Assembly: GCF_025399895.1 (NCBI RefSeq)
Contig: NZ_JAODUA010000004.1
Location: 62,001-126,000, forward strand
Length of the DNA: 64,000 bases
Source of the DNA: Streptomyces sp. ASQP_92
Lineage (GTDB): Bacteria > Actinomycetota > Actinomycetes > Streptomycetales > Streptomycetaceae
Direction of reading: 5' to 3'
Every line of letters begins with the position of its first letter. Position 1 is the stretch's first letter. Of this stretch, positions 1 to 10,083 are shown piece after piece. The notes under the pieces are model-generated. The model made no database searches, had not been told where the DNA came from, and worked only from the letters and a program-made list of their open reading frames with translations. Both the position numbers and the translations under genes were made by a program.

Positions 1-2
1 CG

Positions 3-3000
3 GGCACCGAGGCCCTCGTGCCGGCCGAAGGCAACCGCCCTGCCGAGCCCGGTGAAACCGCCGAACTGTGCCTGGCGGGCGAGGCGTTGGCCGTCGGCTA
101 CCGCAATCTCCCCGAGGAGACCGCGCGCCGCTTCGTCACCCTGGAGCGGCCCGACGGCACGCCGGTGCGCCACTACCGGACCGGCGACCTGGTCCGGATC
201 GACGCCGCAGGGAACGTCGAGTACGTCGGGCGCGCCGACCGCCAGGTCAAGGTGCGCGGCTTCCGCATCGAACCGGGCGAGCTGGAGCGCCGGATCGTGG
301 CGCACCCCGCGGTCCGCCAGGCGTACGTCTGCACCCGCCGCGACGCGAACGGCGTCAACGAACTGCTCGCGTACCTGACCCTTGGCTCCGCGTTGTCCTT
401 CGACGACTTCCACCGGCACCTGGACGCCGCACTGCCCACGTACATGCGCCCCCACCGGACCTACCTGGTCGACGAGTTGCCGCTCAACGCCAACGGCAAG
501 GTCGACCGGGAGGCCCTGCTGCGGCAGGACGCCCCACCGTGGCGGCGCACCGAAGCCGCCCGGACCGGTGACGTACGCACCACCCGGCAGCGGGAGGTTC
601 TCGCCCTCGCGGAACGGACCCTCGGGATCGAGGGCCTGTGCCTCACCGACCGCTGGATCGCCTGCGGCGGAGACTCGCTCAAGGCGCTGCGGCTGCGCTT
701 CGAGGCACGCCGTCTCTGGGGCTGCGACCTGCCCCCGTCCCTGGTCCTGCGGGGCGACTTCGCCGAGCTGGCGGCAGCGACGGAGGCAACCGCCTCCCCC
801 TACCCCGATGTACCCCCGCCGGCGCCGACCGGCCCGGCGGGTCCGCGCACCGCGCCCGCCACCTCCGAGCAGCAGCGGCTCTGGCTCCTGCAACAGCGCG
901 ATCCGGCGTCCCTCGCGTACAGCGTGCCGATGGTCTTCCGCGTCGACGGCGCTGCCGACGTCACCGCGCTGCGCGACGCGCTGCGACGCCTCGTGGCCCG
1001 CCACCCCGCGCTGCGCACCTCCTTCACCGCCACGCCCGAGGGCCTGGTGCAGACGGTGAACGAGCCGTACGACCCGTGGACCGAGCCTCCGGCGGAGGCC
1101 CTGTGCGACGCGGCGGGCCGAAGGGCCTTCACCGACCGGCTGTTCGCCACGCCCTTCGACCTGGCACGGCCCCAGTTGTTCCAGGCGTGCTGGCTGCCCC
1201 GTCCGGACGGCGGCGAACTATATGTGCGCATGCACCACATCGCGGTCGACGGCTGGTCGCTCAACGTGCTGTTCGGCGAGCTGTCGGCCGACTACGCGGC
1301 AGCCGCCGGCCGCGCGCCCCAGGCAGCCCCGCGATCGGCCACCACACGGCCGGCCCCGACACCGCTCGACCACGCCCGCTGGCAGTCCGAGTGGTTCAGC
1401 CGCGACGCCTACCGCACCCAGCGGTCTGAACTGGCCACCCTCTACGGCGAGTTGACGCACGACGGGCCCGGTGCGGCTGACACGGCGCCTCTGGAGCCAA
1501 TCCACCCGCCGGCCGGCCCCATGGGGCGACTGCTGCACACCTCCCTCGACTCGGGCCGTCGCACCGCGCTCGACCGGCTCTGTACCGACCTCGGCCTCAC
1601 CCGCTTCCACCTCCTCCTGGGCGTCTACGCCTGGAGCCTGTACGGAGCCACGGGCCGCACCCGGCCACGGATAGCCGCGCCGGTGGCCAACCGGCCCGTG
1701 CAGGACTTCGAGTCCAGCGTCGGCATGTTCGCGAACACCGTGCTGCTCCCCCTGGATGTGGCCCCGCGCGAGCACCTGCGCTCCCAGCTGCTGCGGTACG
1801 GCGCCGCGGCGCAGGCGGTCCTGGACCGCCAGGACGTGGCCCTCGCCGACGTCGTCACCGACCTGCCGGGCCCTGGGGGCAGCACGCCGTTCGACTTCAT
1901 GTTCGTCCTGGAGAACACCGACTTCGACACGCTGGCGCTGCCTGGCTGCGACGTCCGACCGCAGTGGCGGGCACCGGTCGACGCGAAGTGTCCCCTGACC
2001 CTGTCGGTGGTCGAGCGGGCGACGGGCTTCGACTGCCTGTGGGAGTACGACGCCCGCCACTTCGACGCGGCCGAAATGGCGGCGCTGGCCGAGCTGTTCG
2101 AGCACGGCATCGAGGCGCTCACGGCCGGCGCCGACCGTCCGCTGGCCGAGCTGGTGGCACCGTTGCGCCGTCGGCTGCCCGAGCCGGGGCGCGCCAACCC
2201 GGCGCCGCTCGCCCACGCCACCGTCGCCGAGGGCTTCGCCCTTCAGGTGCTGCGCACACCCGAGGCGCCCGCACTGGTGCACGCGGGCGGCACCCTCACG
2301 TATGCCCAACTGGATGCGAGAGCCGGCGCGTTCGCCGCCGAGCTCCAGCGGCTGTACCCACTGGCTCCGGGAGACACCGGCCCCCGCAGTGTCGCGCTGT
2401 ACCTCCAGCCCTCGCCCGAACACGTGGTGGGGCTGCTGGCACTGGCCCGGCTGAACCTGACCATCGTGCCGCTCGACCCCGCCTATCCGAAGGAGCTGCT
2501 GCGGCAGATCCTGGCCCAGGTCGAGCCGCTGTGCGTGCTGGTGCCACCTCAGGACGCGGACACCCTCGACGCCATCGCTCCGAGTGGTCTGCCGCGGCAC
2601 CGGGTCCCCTCGGTGGACCGCGTTCCGGCGGTCGCCCCCGCACTGCCGCCGCATGACGGCCGACGGCCGCTGTACACCCTGTTCACCTCGGGCTCCACCG
2701 GCACTCCCAAGGGCGTCCAGGTGTCCGACCGGACGCTGTGCAACCTGCTGCAATGGCAGCGCGACTCCGGGGGCCTGCGAGCCCCCGCGGTCACCCAGCA
2801 GTTCTCCATGCTGTCCTTCGACGTCTCCTTCCAGGAGATCTTCACCACGCTGTGTGGCGGCGGCGCGCTGCATCTGGTGCACCCCTCGTGGCGCCATGAC
2901 GCGCCCGCCCTGCTCGACCAGCTCGAAGCGGCCGGTACCGAGCGCCTGTTCCTGCCGTACGTGGCCTTGAACCTGCTCGCCGAGCACGGTGTGCGGCTCG

Positions 3001-6000
3001 GCCGCTACCCCTCCCGGTTGCGCGAAGTGATCACCGCGGGCGAGCAATTGCTGTGCACCGACGCCATCCGCCGCTGGTTCGCCAAACTGCCCGGCGCCCG
3101 CCTGTTCAACCATTACGGGCCGACCGAGACCCATGTCGTCAGCGGCCTCTGCCTGGACGGCGATCCCGCCCACTGGCCGGAGCGCCCGGCCATCGGCAGG
3201 CCGGTGACGGCTGCCTGGCTGCGGGTGGTCGACGAGGCGGACGAGCCCGTACCACCGGGTCGCACCGGCCGCCTGCTCATCGGCGGGCCGATGGCCGCGC
3301 CCTGCTATCTGGGCGACCCGCGGCTCAACGCGGAGCGCTTCGTCGAACTGCCGGGCCTGGGAACCTTCTACCGCAGCGGCGACCTGGCCCACTTCGACCG
3401 GGACGGCCTGCTGCACTACGAGGGCCGCGACGACCAGCAGATCAAGCTCAGCGGCCACCGCCTGGAGCTGGGCCAGGTCGAGGCGGCACTGCTGCGCCAC
3501 CCCGACGTCGTCAACGCGGTGGTGGTACGGGACGGTGAACGGCTCGTGGCCTGCCTGGAGTTCCGCGCGGGGACCACGGCCCAGGACCCGGCTCCGGGCC
3601 CTACGGGCGCGGAGCTGACACGCCATCTGGCGCCCCTGCTACCGCCGTACGTACGGATCGACCGCTTCCGGCGCCTGGCGAGGCTGCCGCTCACACCGAG
3701 CGGCAAACTGGACCGCCGCGCCGCCCTGACCGCGCCCGGTGACGAACTGCGGTCGCCGGGCGCCGGCTCCCAGGACCCGTCGGTCCTGTCGCCGCGCGAG
3801 GCCCGGCTGACCGAACTGCTCACCGAACTGCTCGGCCGGACCGTCGCACCCGATGAGCGCTTCTTCGACGCGGGCGCCTCCAGCCTCGATCTGATGCGCT
3901 TCCAACTGCGCTGCACCGCCGAGCCCGGTCTCAGCTTCACCGTCCCCGACCTGTTCGAGCACGTCACCATCCGCCGTCTCGCCGCTTTCCTGGACGGTGC
4001 GCGATGTACGAGCGACACGGTCCGCCCCGCGCCCGCCACGGCGGACGATCCGATCGCCGTCATCGGCATGGCCGTACGGCTGCCGGGCGCCGACGACCTC
4101 GCCTCCTTCTGGGAGATGGTGCGGACCGGAGCACGCGGCGTGGAGCACTTCGAAGCGGCCGACGGACTGGTGGGCGCCCGTAGTCAGATGTCGGGCCTTC
4201 TCTCCTTCGATCCCGAGCACTTCGGCATCAGCCGCCAGGAGGCGCGGCTGATGGATCCGCAGCAGCGCCATCTGCTCATGAGTTCCGTACAGGCGCTGGC
4301 CCATGCCGGGATCGCGGACCCGTCCGGGCAGCGCATCGGGCTCGTCGCCGGCTGCGGCGAGAACACCTACTTCCAGTCCCTGCTGCGCGAGGCCGACCCG
4401 GAGCAACTGCCGGACGGCTTCCAGTTGGCGCTCCACCACGACAAGGACTTCCTCACCACCAAGGTCGCCTACCACCTCGATCTGACGGGCCCCGCGTTCA
4501 CCGTGCAGGCGGCGTGCGCCAGTTCACTGGTCGCCGTGCACGTCGCGGCGGGGCTGCTGCGCCAGGGCGAGGCCGAGATCATGCTCGCGGGCGGGGTACT
4601 CGTCGACACGCTCCTGACCGGTGGCTACACGTACCGCCCTCAGCACATCTTCTCTCAAGACGGTCACTGCCGGCCCTTCAGCGACGACGCCGACGGCACG
4701 ATCGGCGCCAGCGGTGTCGGTGTGGTCGTACTCAAGCCGCTGCGCCTCGCACGGCGCGACGGCGACACCGTGTACGCGGTGGTCACGGGGTCGGCCCTGA
4801 ACAACGACGGTGCGGGCAAGCTCAGTTACAGCGCACCCTCGCTTCCGGGCCAGCGCGAGGTGATCCGCGCAGCCCTGCGCCGCAGCGGCCGCGACAGCGC
4901 CGACCTGGGATACGTCGAGGCGCACGGCACGGGCACCCGCCTCGGCGACCCGGTCGAGGTCGGCGCGCTGCGCCAGGCGTTCGACCTCGCCGAAGCCGAC
5001 CGATGCGCGCTGACCTCGGTGAAGAGCCAGATCGGCCATCTGGGCGCCGCGGCGGGAGTGGTGGGTCTCGTACGGGCCTCGCTCGCCGTCCACCACGGGC
5101 TGATCCCGCCCAACGTCGGCTTCCGCACCCTCAATCCCCAGATCGGCCCCGACACGGCGCCGTTCTACGTCCCGGCCGAGGCCGCGGCCTGGCCCGCTGG
5201 GCGGCCCCGGGTGGCCGCGGTGAGCAGCTTCGGCATCGGCGGCACCAATGCCCATCTGGTGCTCGAAGCAGGCGGAACGCCGGAGCGGCAGGACTTCGAA
5301 CTGCCTTTGATTCCCTGCCTGTTGCTCTCCAGCACCAGTGCTGCCGGGCTGCGTACCGACGCCGCCCGCATCGCCGACTACCTTCAGGCACGGCCCGAGG
5401 CGTACGCCCTGGTGCTCCGCCATCTGCAAGCGGGGCGGCCCGCGCGCCGCCTGCGGGCCGCGGCGGTCTGCGCCGACGCGTCCGCGGCGGTGGCCTGGCT
5501 GCGTACGGTGTCCGGTGTCGAGGTGACGGCGCGCGGGGAGGAGTGCCGCGCCGTGGAGCACACGGCCGGTGACGTGGTGACCGCATGGCTGTCCGGCCGG
5601 GCGGTCCGCTGGCCCGCCGGACCCGCGGGAGCGCCCTGGGACTTCCCGCCGCCGAGCTTCGCGCTGGCCGAGTACGACTTCGAGCGTGCCACCGCCCCGG
5701 TCGGGGACGGCGGAAGCCCGCAGCGCCTGCCCGAGGCCGACTGGCTGCACCAGCCGCACTGGGTCCGGCTGAGCCGTGCCGTCTCCGCGGCCGGGCCACG
5801 GATGGCGGGAGTGCTGGTGGCGATGACCGCCACCCCCCTGCCGTCCGACGCTCTGGCCCCCTTCGACGCGGCCTACGACCGGGTGGTGCGCGTCAGCGCC
5901 GCCGACGCCTTCGCCCACCTCGCGGACGATGTCTACGAGGTGGACCCGGCCGACCCCGATTCACTGCGACAGCTGCTTGACGCCCTCGCTCCGGCGTCGG

Positions 6001-8288
6001 CCGATGCGCACGAGGTCGGAGTCGACTGGCTGCACGCCCTGCCGCTGGCGGTCGGTGGGCCGGTCGGCGAGGAGTCGCTGGAGCACGCCCGCTGGGCCTG
6101 CCTGGACACCCCGGCCGCCCTGCTGCGGGCGGTCGGCGAGCTGTCGCGGCCGGTACGGCTGCGGACCTGGTGGCTCTCGTACGGGGCCCAGCCGGCCGAA
6201 GGCGGCGTGCGGCGGCCGGAGTTGGGGCTGCTCGCGGGCGCGGGAGAAGTGGCACCACAGGAGTGTGCCCTCCCAGGACACTGGGTGGACCTTCCCGTCG
6301 CGGACCCGGCCGACTGGAGCGGGGCGCTGGCGGCGCTGCTCGCCGGGGCGGACGCCGCGTCGGAACTGCCCCGGCGCCTCGCGCTGCGGCAGGGCTACTG
6401 GTGGCGCCAGGCGCTGCTGCCGGTGTCCGCCCCCGACACGGCGACGCCGTCCGTGCTGCCCGCCGCCCCGGCCACGTACCTCGTCATCGGCGGCACGGGA
6501 GGCATCGGCCGCTCCCTGGCCGCGTGGCTCCTCGCGCACTCCGAGTGCCGGGTCGTCCTGCTCTCCCGCGGTGCGCGGCTGCCCGCGGATCTCGCCCAGT
6601 GGGCGGACCGTGTCGAGCTGGTCCAGGCCGATCTGGCCGAGGACGCGCTCGATGCGATCCTCGCCCGGATCGCCTCGCACACAAGGAGGTCCGGCGGGAT
6701 CGACGGTGTGGTGCACGCCGCGGGCTCGGCGGGCGGCGGTCTGATCTCCGGGCGCGACAGCGCGGCGATGCGGCGGGCCACGGCCGCCAAGCTGCGCGGC
6801 ACTCTGCTGGTCGAGCGGCTGATCGAGGACTACCGGCCGGGCTTCGCGGCGTACTGCTCGTCGATGTCAGCGCAGTACGGCGGGATCGGCCAGTTCGACT
6901 ACGCGGCCGCCAACGGTCTTCTGGACGGCTTCGCCCGGTACCGCTCAGAGGCCACCGCCACCACGCTGCGGATCGGCATCGGCTGGGACGTCTGGAGCGA
7001 GGTCGGCATGGCCCGGGACGCCCTGCGGTCGGACGCCCGCCACCAGGAACACCTGGCGGTCGGTCTCGCGGTCAAGGAGGGTCAGCGGCTGTTCGCGCGA
7101 GCGCTGCACCTTCAGCTTCCGCACCTTCTGGTGTCCACGACCGACATCGAGCGGACCAAGCACTTCTACGCCCCGCCGGCCGCGCCGGACGCGGTGCCGC
7201 GCGCACGGCGCACACCCGCCACGCGGGATGCGGATCGACGGGGAGAGACCGCCGCCCGGCTCAGCGGCTGGCTGCGCGGCTGGCTGGGGCTCGACGAGAT
7301 CGACCCGGAGGTCTCGCTGTACGACCACGGCGTCGATTCGCTGACCATGCTCGACCTCGTCGCCAAGGTCGAGCAGCACTACGGCGTCGTCCTCGAACTC
7401 TCCCAACTGGGCCATCGCATCAGCCTCAACGGTGTGCTGACCCTCATCGGGGAAGCCGGGGCCGCCGGTGCCGGTGCGGCTCCCCCTGCGGACCAGGTGC
7501 CCATCGAGGTGTGGCAGGAGGGCACCGGGAATGATGTGGTGTGCCTGATCCATCCGGTCGGCGGGGACGTTCAGGCCTACCGTCCGCTCGTGTCGGTCCT
7601 CGACCCGCACCTGACGGTCTGCCTGATCGCCGACCCCGCGCTGCGCAACCCCGACCGGCCTGCCTGGTCGCTGGCCGAACGGGCCCGCCACTACCACGCC
7701 GCGCTGCGTGCCCGCTTCCCGCACGGTCGGTGGCGCTGGCACCTCGCGGGCTGGTCGTTCGGCGCCTGGGTGGCACACGCCGTGGCGGCCGAGGCGGAGG
7801 CGGCCGGCCACCCGGCTGCCGGGCTCCACCTGCTCGACCCACCGCCGCCCGACGCCGGGCCGCACTTCCTGGCGTACGACGAAGCACGGTACGCGGCGGT
7901 CTTCGCGCACGAGCTGAGCCAGGGCGGCACGGGACAGGACGGCACGGACAGGGACCTCACCGGAACCGGACCGAGCCCCGAGGCGCTGGCGTACGCCGAG
8001 CGTCTCGCGCGCTGCTGCCGGGGCAACGTCGCCGCGATGGCACACCACCACCCGCCCCGGCTCACCCGCACGCCCAGCCGCCTGTGGCTCGCGACCCGCC
8101 CGGTGGACGGCCTGCCGGTGCTGGGCCCCCCGGAGGAGCAACGGCGGCTGTGGGAGGAGCGGTTGTCACCGCTCGACGGCTTTCACGAGCTCGACACCAC
8201 CCACTACGGGGTCGTCAGGGACCCATGGGTACGGGCGGTGGCCGACGCCGTCAACACCGCGACCGCGACGGTTGCCGAGCCCCGCTGA
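3..8288 (+). CDS. Hybrid NRPS/PKS synthetase, 5'-truncated: A(partial)-PCP-C-A(Pro)-PCP-KS-KR-ACP-TE
   Basis: The reading frame is open at the window edge, so the N-terminus is missing. Domains in order by nucleotide: C-terminal half of an A domain (3-530; YRTGDL, NGKVDR); PCP (GGDSLKA near 670); C domain (HHIAVDG near 1235); complete A domain (2260-3740; core SGSTGTPKG, NHYGPTET, SGKLDR); PCP (GASSLDL near 3870); KS (4040-5270; catalytic Cys in AACASSL, His in EAHGTGT and GHLGAAAG); KR (NADP motif GGTGGIG near 6490, Ser/Tyr in SSMSAQYG and FDYAAAN); ACP (GVDSLTM near 7330); thioesterase (GWSFGAW near 7750, His in TTHYG). Reading the specificity positions of the complete A domain gives DVQFIAHVVK, a known proline code. 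No AT domain with GHSxG lies between KS and KR, so the extender must be loaded in trans. Predicted product portion: X-Pro extended by one C2 unit and reduced to a beta-hydroxy acid, then released by the TE. This matches the detoxin/rimosamide logic (inference). Confidence 0.95.
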   Translation, partial: GTEALVPAEGNRPAEPGETAELCLAGEALAVGYRNLPEETARRFVTLERPDGTPVRHYRTGDLVRIDAAGNVEYVGRADRQVKVRGFRIEPGELERRIVAHPAVRQAYVCTRRDANGVNELLAYLTLGSALSFDDFHRHLDAALPTYMRPHRTYLVDELPLNANGKVDREALLRQDAPPWRRTEAARTGDVRTTRQREVLALAERTLGIEGLCLTDRWIACGGDSLKALRLRFEARRLWGCDLPPSLVLRGDFAELAAATEATASPYPDVPPPAPTGPAGPRTAPATSEQQRLWLLQQRDPASLAYSVPMVFRVDGAADVTALRDALRRLVARHPALRTSFTATPEGLVQTVNEPYDPWTEPPAEALCDAAGRRAFTDRLFATPFDLARPQLFQACWLPRPDGGELYVRMHHIAVDGWSLNVLFGELSADYAAAAGRAPQAAPRSATTRPAPTPLDHARWQSEWFSRDAYRTQRSELATLYGELTHDGPGAADTAPLEPIHPPAGPMGRLLHTSLDSGRRTALDRLCTDLGLTRFHLLLGVYAWSLYGATGRTRPRIAAPVANRPVQDFESSVGMFANTVLLPLDVAPREHLRSQLLRYGAAAQAVLDRQDVALADVVTDLPGPGGSTPFDFMFVLENTDFDTLALPGCDVRPQWRAPVDAKCPLTLSVVERATGFDCLWEYDARHFDAAEMAALAELFEHGIEALTAGADRPLAELVAPLRRRLPEPGRANPAPLAHATVAEGFALQVLRTPEAPALVHAGGTLTYAQLDARAGAFAAELQRLYPLAPGDTGPRSVALYLQPSPEHVVGLLALARLNLTIVPLDPAYPKELLRQILAQVEPLCVLVPPQDADTLDAIAPSGLPRHRVPSVDRVPAVAPALPPHDGRRPLYTLFTSGSTGTPKGVQVSDRTLCNLLQWQRDSGGLRAPAVTQQFSMLSFDVSFQEIFTTLCGGGALHLVHPSWRHDAPALLDQLEAAGTERLFLPYVALNLLAEHGVRLGRYPSRLREVITAGEQLLCTDAIRRWFAKLPGARLFNHYGPTETHVVSGLCLDGDPAHWPERPAIGRPVTAAWLRVVDEADEPVPPGRTGRLLIGGPMAAPCYLGDPRLNAERFVELPGLGTFYRSGDLAHFDRDGLLHYEGRDDQQIKLSGHRLELGQVEAALLRHPDVVNAVVVRDGERLVACLEFRAGTTAQDPAPGPTGAELTRHLAPLLPPYVRIDRFRRLARLPLTPSGKLDRRAALTAPGDELRSPGAGSQDPSVLSPREARLTELLTELLGRTVAPDERFFDAGASSLDLMRFQLRCTAEPGLSFTVPDLFEHVTIRRLAAFLDGARCTSDTVRPAPATADDPIAVIGMAVRLPGADDLASFWEMVRTGARGVEHFEAADGLVGARSQMSGLLSFDPEHFGISRQEARLMDPQQRHLLMSSVQALAHAGIADPSGQRIGLVAGCGENTYFQSLLREADPEQLPDGFQLALHHDKDFLTTKVAYHLDLTGPAFTVQAACASSLVAVHVAAGLLRQGEAEIMLAGGVLVDTLLTGGYTYRPQHIFSQDGHCRPFSDDADGTIGASGVGVVVLKPLRLARRDGDTVYAVVTGSALNNDGAGKLSYSAPSLPGQREVIRAALRRSGRDSADLGYVEAHGTGTRLGDPVEVGALRQAFDLAEADRCALTSVKSQIGHLGAAAGVVGLVRASLAVHHGLIPPNVGFRTLNPQIGPDTAPFYVPAEAAAWPAGRPRVAAVSSFGIGGTNAHLVLEAGGTPERQDFELPLIPCLLLSSTSAAGLRTDAARIADYLQARPEAYALVLRHLQAGRPARRLRAAAVCADASAAVAWLRTVSGVEVTARGEECRAVEHTAGDVVTAWLSGRAVRWPAGPAGAPWDFPPPSFALAEYDFERATAPVGDGGSPQRLPEADWLHQPHWVRLSRAVSAAGPRMAGVLVAMTATPLPSDALAPFDAAYDRVVRVSAADAFAHLADDVYEVDPADPDSLRQLLDALAPASADAHEVGVDWLHALPLAVGGPVGEESLEHARWACLDTPAALLRAVGELSRPVRLRTWWLSYGAQPAEGGVRRPELGLLAGAGEVAPQECALPGHWVDLPVADPADWSGALAALLAGADAASELPRRLALRQGYWWRQALLPVSAPDTATPSVLPAAPATYLVIGGTGGIGRSLAAWLLAHSECRVVLLSRGARLPADLAQWADRVELVQADLAEDALDAILARIASHTRRSGGIDGVVHAAGSAGGGLISGRDSAAMRRATAAKLRGTLLVERLIEDYRPGFAAYCSSMSAQYGGIGQFDYAAANGLLDGFARYRSEATATTLRIGIGWDVWSEVGMARDALRSDARHQEHLAVGLAVKEGQRLFARALHLQLPHLLVSTTDIERTKHFYAPPAAPDAVPRARRTPATRDADRRGETAARLSGWLRGWLGLDEIDPEVSLYDHGVDSLTMLDLVAKVEQHYGVVLELSQLGHRISLNGVLTLIGEAGAAGAGAAPPADQVPIEVWQEGTGNDVVCLIHPVGGDVQAYRPLVSVLDPHLTVCLIADPALRNPDRPAWSLAERARHYHAALRARFPHGRWRWHLAGWSFGAWVAHAVAAEAEAAGHPAAGLHLLDPPPPDAGPHFLAYDEARYAAVFAHELSQGGTGQDGTDRDLTGTGPSPEALAYAERLARCCRGNVAAMAHHHPPRLTRTPSRLWLATRPVDGLPVLGPPEEQRRLWEERLSPLDGFHELDTTHYGVVRDPWVRAVADAVNTATATVAEPR

Positions 8289-8297
8289 GAGGACGTC

Positions 8298-9344
8298 ATG
8301 AACCCCTATCAATCGCTGCCACCGCGCTCGTTCTGGCGCACCGCCGTCGCCGAGCCCGAACTGCGGGCCATCGGCGGTCTGTGGACCCCGAAGTTCGCCC
8401 TGGGGCAGGACGACGTGATCCTCACCGCCGGGTCCTGTTTCGCCCGCCACATCGGCCGCGCGCTGCTGGAGCGCGGCATGAACTGGCGCGACGCCGAACC
8501 CGCCCCGCCGGGCCTCATCCGCGCCGAGCGCGAGGCACGCCACTACGGCGTGTTCTCGTTCCGCACCGGAAACGTCTATACCGCCGCCGTGTTGCGGCAG
8601 TGGCTGTCCTGGGCGTTCCACGAGGCGGCCCCTCCCCGGGAGGCGTGGAGCCAGAACGGCCGCTTCTACGATCCCTGCCGCCCCTCGGTCGAGCCCGGGG
8701 GCCACGCCTCGGCCCACGCGGTCGCACAGGCACGGCTGACCACCCTGGCGGCGATCCGTGGCGCCGTGACGGAGGCGAGCTGCCTCGTCTTCACGCTCGG
8801 GCTGACCGAGGCATGGCGCGACCGCGCCGATGGCACGGTCCACCCGGTCTGTCCGGGCACCGTGCGCGGGACGTACGACCCCGGCCGGCACGAGTTCCAC
8901 AACTTCACCTTCGACGAGGTGTACGCCGACCTGTCCGCCGCCATCGCGCTCGCCCGCACCGCCAACCCCGGACTGCGCGTCCTGCTGACCGTGTCTCCGG
9001 TACCGCTCACAGCGACGGCGACCGGCGATCACGCCCTCACCGCGACCACCTACTCCAAGTCCGTACTGCGCGCGGTAGCAGGGCAGTTGACCCAGGAGCT
9101 CGACCACGTCGACTACTTCCCCGCCTACGAGATCGTCACCGGCTTCCCTTTCAAGGCGGTGTTCTTCGAGCCGAACCTGCGCACGGTCACGCCGGCGGGT
9201 GTCGACTTCGTCATGGGCCAGTTCTTCGACGCGCTCACCCGCGGCCCGGCCGTCACGACGGCCCCCACCACCCCAGCCGCTCCCGCCCCCGGACAGGACA
9301 TCTGGTGCGATGACGCCGTACTCGACTACTACAACCCCCACTGA
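8298..9344 (+). CDS. GSCFA-domain protein
   Basis: 348 residues starting ATG 9 bp after the synthetase stop, with a GAGAGGA-like ribosome site. The N-terminal motif LTAGSCFARHIG is the signature that names the GSCFA family, a distant branch of the SGNH/GDSL hydrolase fold; TVSPVPLTAT further on is also typical. No signal peptide is visible, so it is probably cytosolic. The tight spacing and the overlap with the next gene place it in the same operon as the NRPS/PKS. Biochemistry of the family is poorly known. Adding or removing an acyl group on the NRPS/PKS product is a reasonable inference from the fold and context only. Confidence 0.85.
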   Translation: MNPYQSLPPRSFWRTAVAEPELRAIGGLWTPKFALGQDDVILTAGSCFARHIGRALLERGMNWRDAEPAPPGLIRAEREARHYGVFSFRTGNVYTAAVLRQWLSWAFHEAAPPREAWSQNGRFYDPCRPSVEPGGHASAHAVAQARLTTLAAIRGAVTEASCLVFTLGLTEAWRDRADGTVHPVCPGTVRGTYDPGRHEFHNFTFDEVYADLSAAIALARTANPGLRVLLTVSPVPLTATATGDHALTATTYSKSVLRAVAGQLTQELDHVDYFPAYEIVTGFPFKAVFFEPNLRTVTPAGVDFVMGQFFDALTRGPAVTTAPTTPAAPAPGQDIWCDDAVLDYYNPH

Positions 9345-10026
9345 CACCGACGGCGCCACCGCCGCAAGGTTCCTGCTGCTCGGCGACTCGCACGCGGGCC
9401 CGATCGGCCGGGCGGCGAAGGCTGCCGGCATCCCCTTCTCGGGCGGCCCTGTCGGCGCCGGACGGGAGTTCAACGCCAACTTCTTCGACCTGCGCGGAAA
9501 GGACGTCGTCTTCCGGGGCGCCGAGACGGACGGCCTCTACCGCGCCTTTCTGGACGAGCTGGGTGTCACGGGGCTCGACGAACTCGACGTCCCGCTGGTG
9601 TGCACCTTCGGCTTCAGCACCCATTTCGTGGCCACCACCGCGAACTGGGACATCTACCGCGTCCACGGCGGAGGCTTCGCGCCGGGCTTCCTCCAGAGCC
9701 GCCTCTTCGACGACCTGGTACGCGCCACGGTGCGCGGCGCCCTCGCCTTCTACGCCCATGCCCGTGCCCTGGGCCTGCGGGTGGTGTCGGTGATGCCGCC
9801 GCAGCGGGTGCCCGTCATGTCGGACCCGGTGGTCTTCCGGGCGGCGCAGGAAACGACGCGCCGCGCACTCGGCGAACTGGGAGTAGAGGTCGTGGACCTG
9901 CGGGACCGCGTCACCGACGAAGCAGGCCACCAGCGGCCGGAGTTCAGCGAGGCGACCGACGGGATCCACGGCAGCCTCGCCTTCGGCCGGCTGATCCTGG
10001 CCGATCTGCTGGACCGAGGGCTGTGA
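9310..10026 (+). CDS. SGNH/GDSL-like protein
   Basis: 238 residues. The start chosen is the ATG at 9310, which overlaps the GSCFA gene by 35 bp and has a GGACAGGA ribosome site at 9291-9298; the longer frame upstream is only a shadow of the GSCFA gene. LLGDSHAG near the N-terminus resembles SGNH block I, with GDSH for GDS(L), and a later DGIHGSLAFG gives the Asp-x-x-His pair of block V, so a Ser-His-Asp type esterase or acyltransferase is plausible. It sits between the GSCFA gene and the TauD gene in one operon. The overlap suggests translational coupling to GSCFA. Substrate unknown. Confidence 0.75.
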   Translation: MTPYSTTTTPTDTDGATAARFLLLGDSHAGPIGRAAKAAGIPFSGGPVGAGREFNANFFDLRGKDVVFRGAETDGLYRAFLDELGVTGLDELDVPLVCTFGFSTHFVATTANWDIYRVHGGGFAPGFLQSRLFDDLVRATVRGALAFYAHARALGLRVVSVMPPQRVPVMSDPVVFRAAQETTRRALGELGVEVVDLRDRVTDEAGHQRPEFSEATDGIHGSLAFGRLILADLLDRGL

Positions 10027-10083
10027 ACGACCCACCCCCCGCATCCATACCGCCCGAGACCGACGTCCAGGAGGACGCACCCA

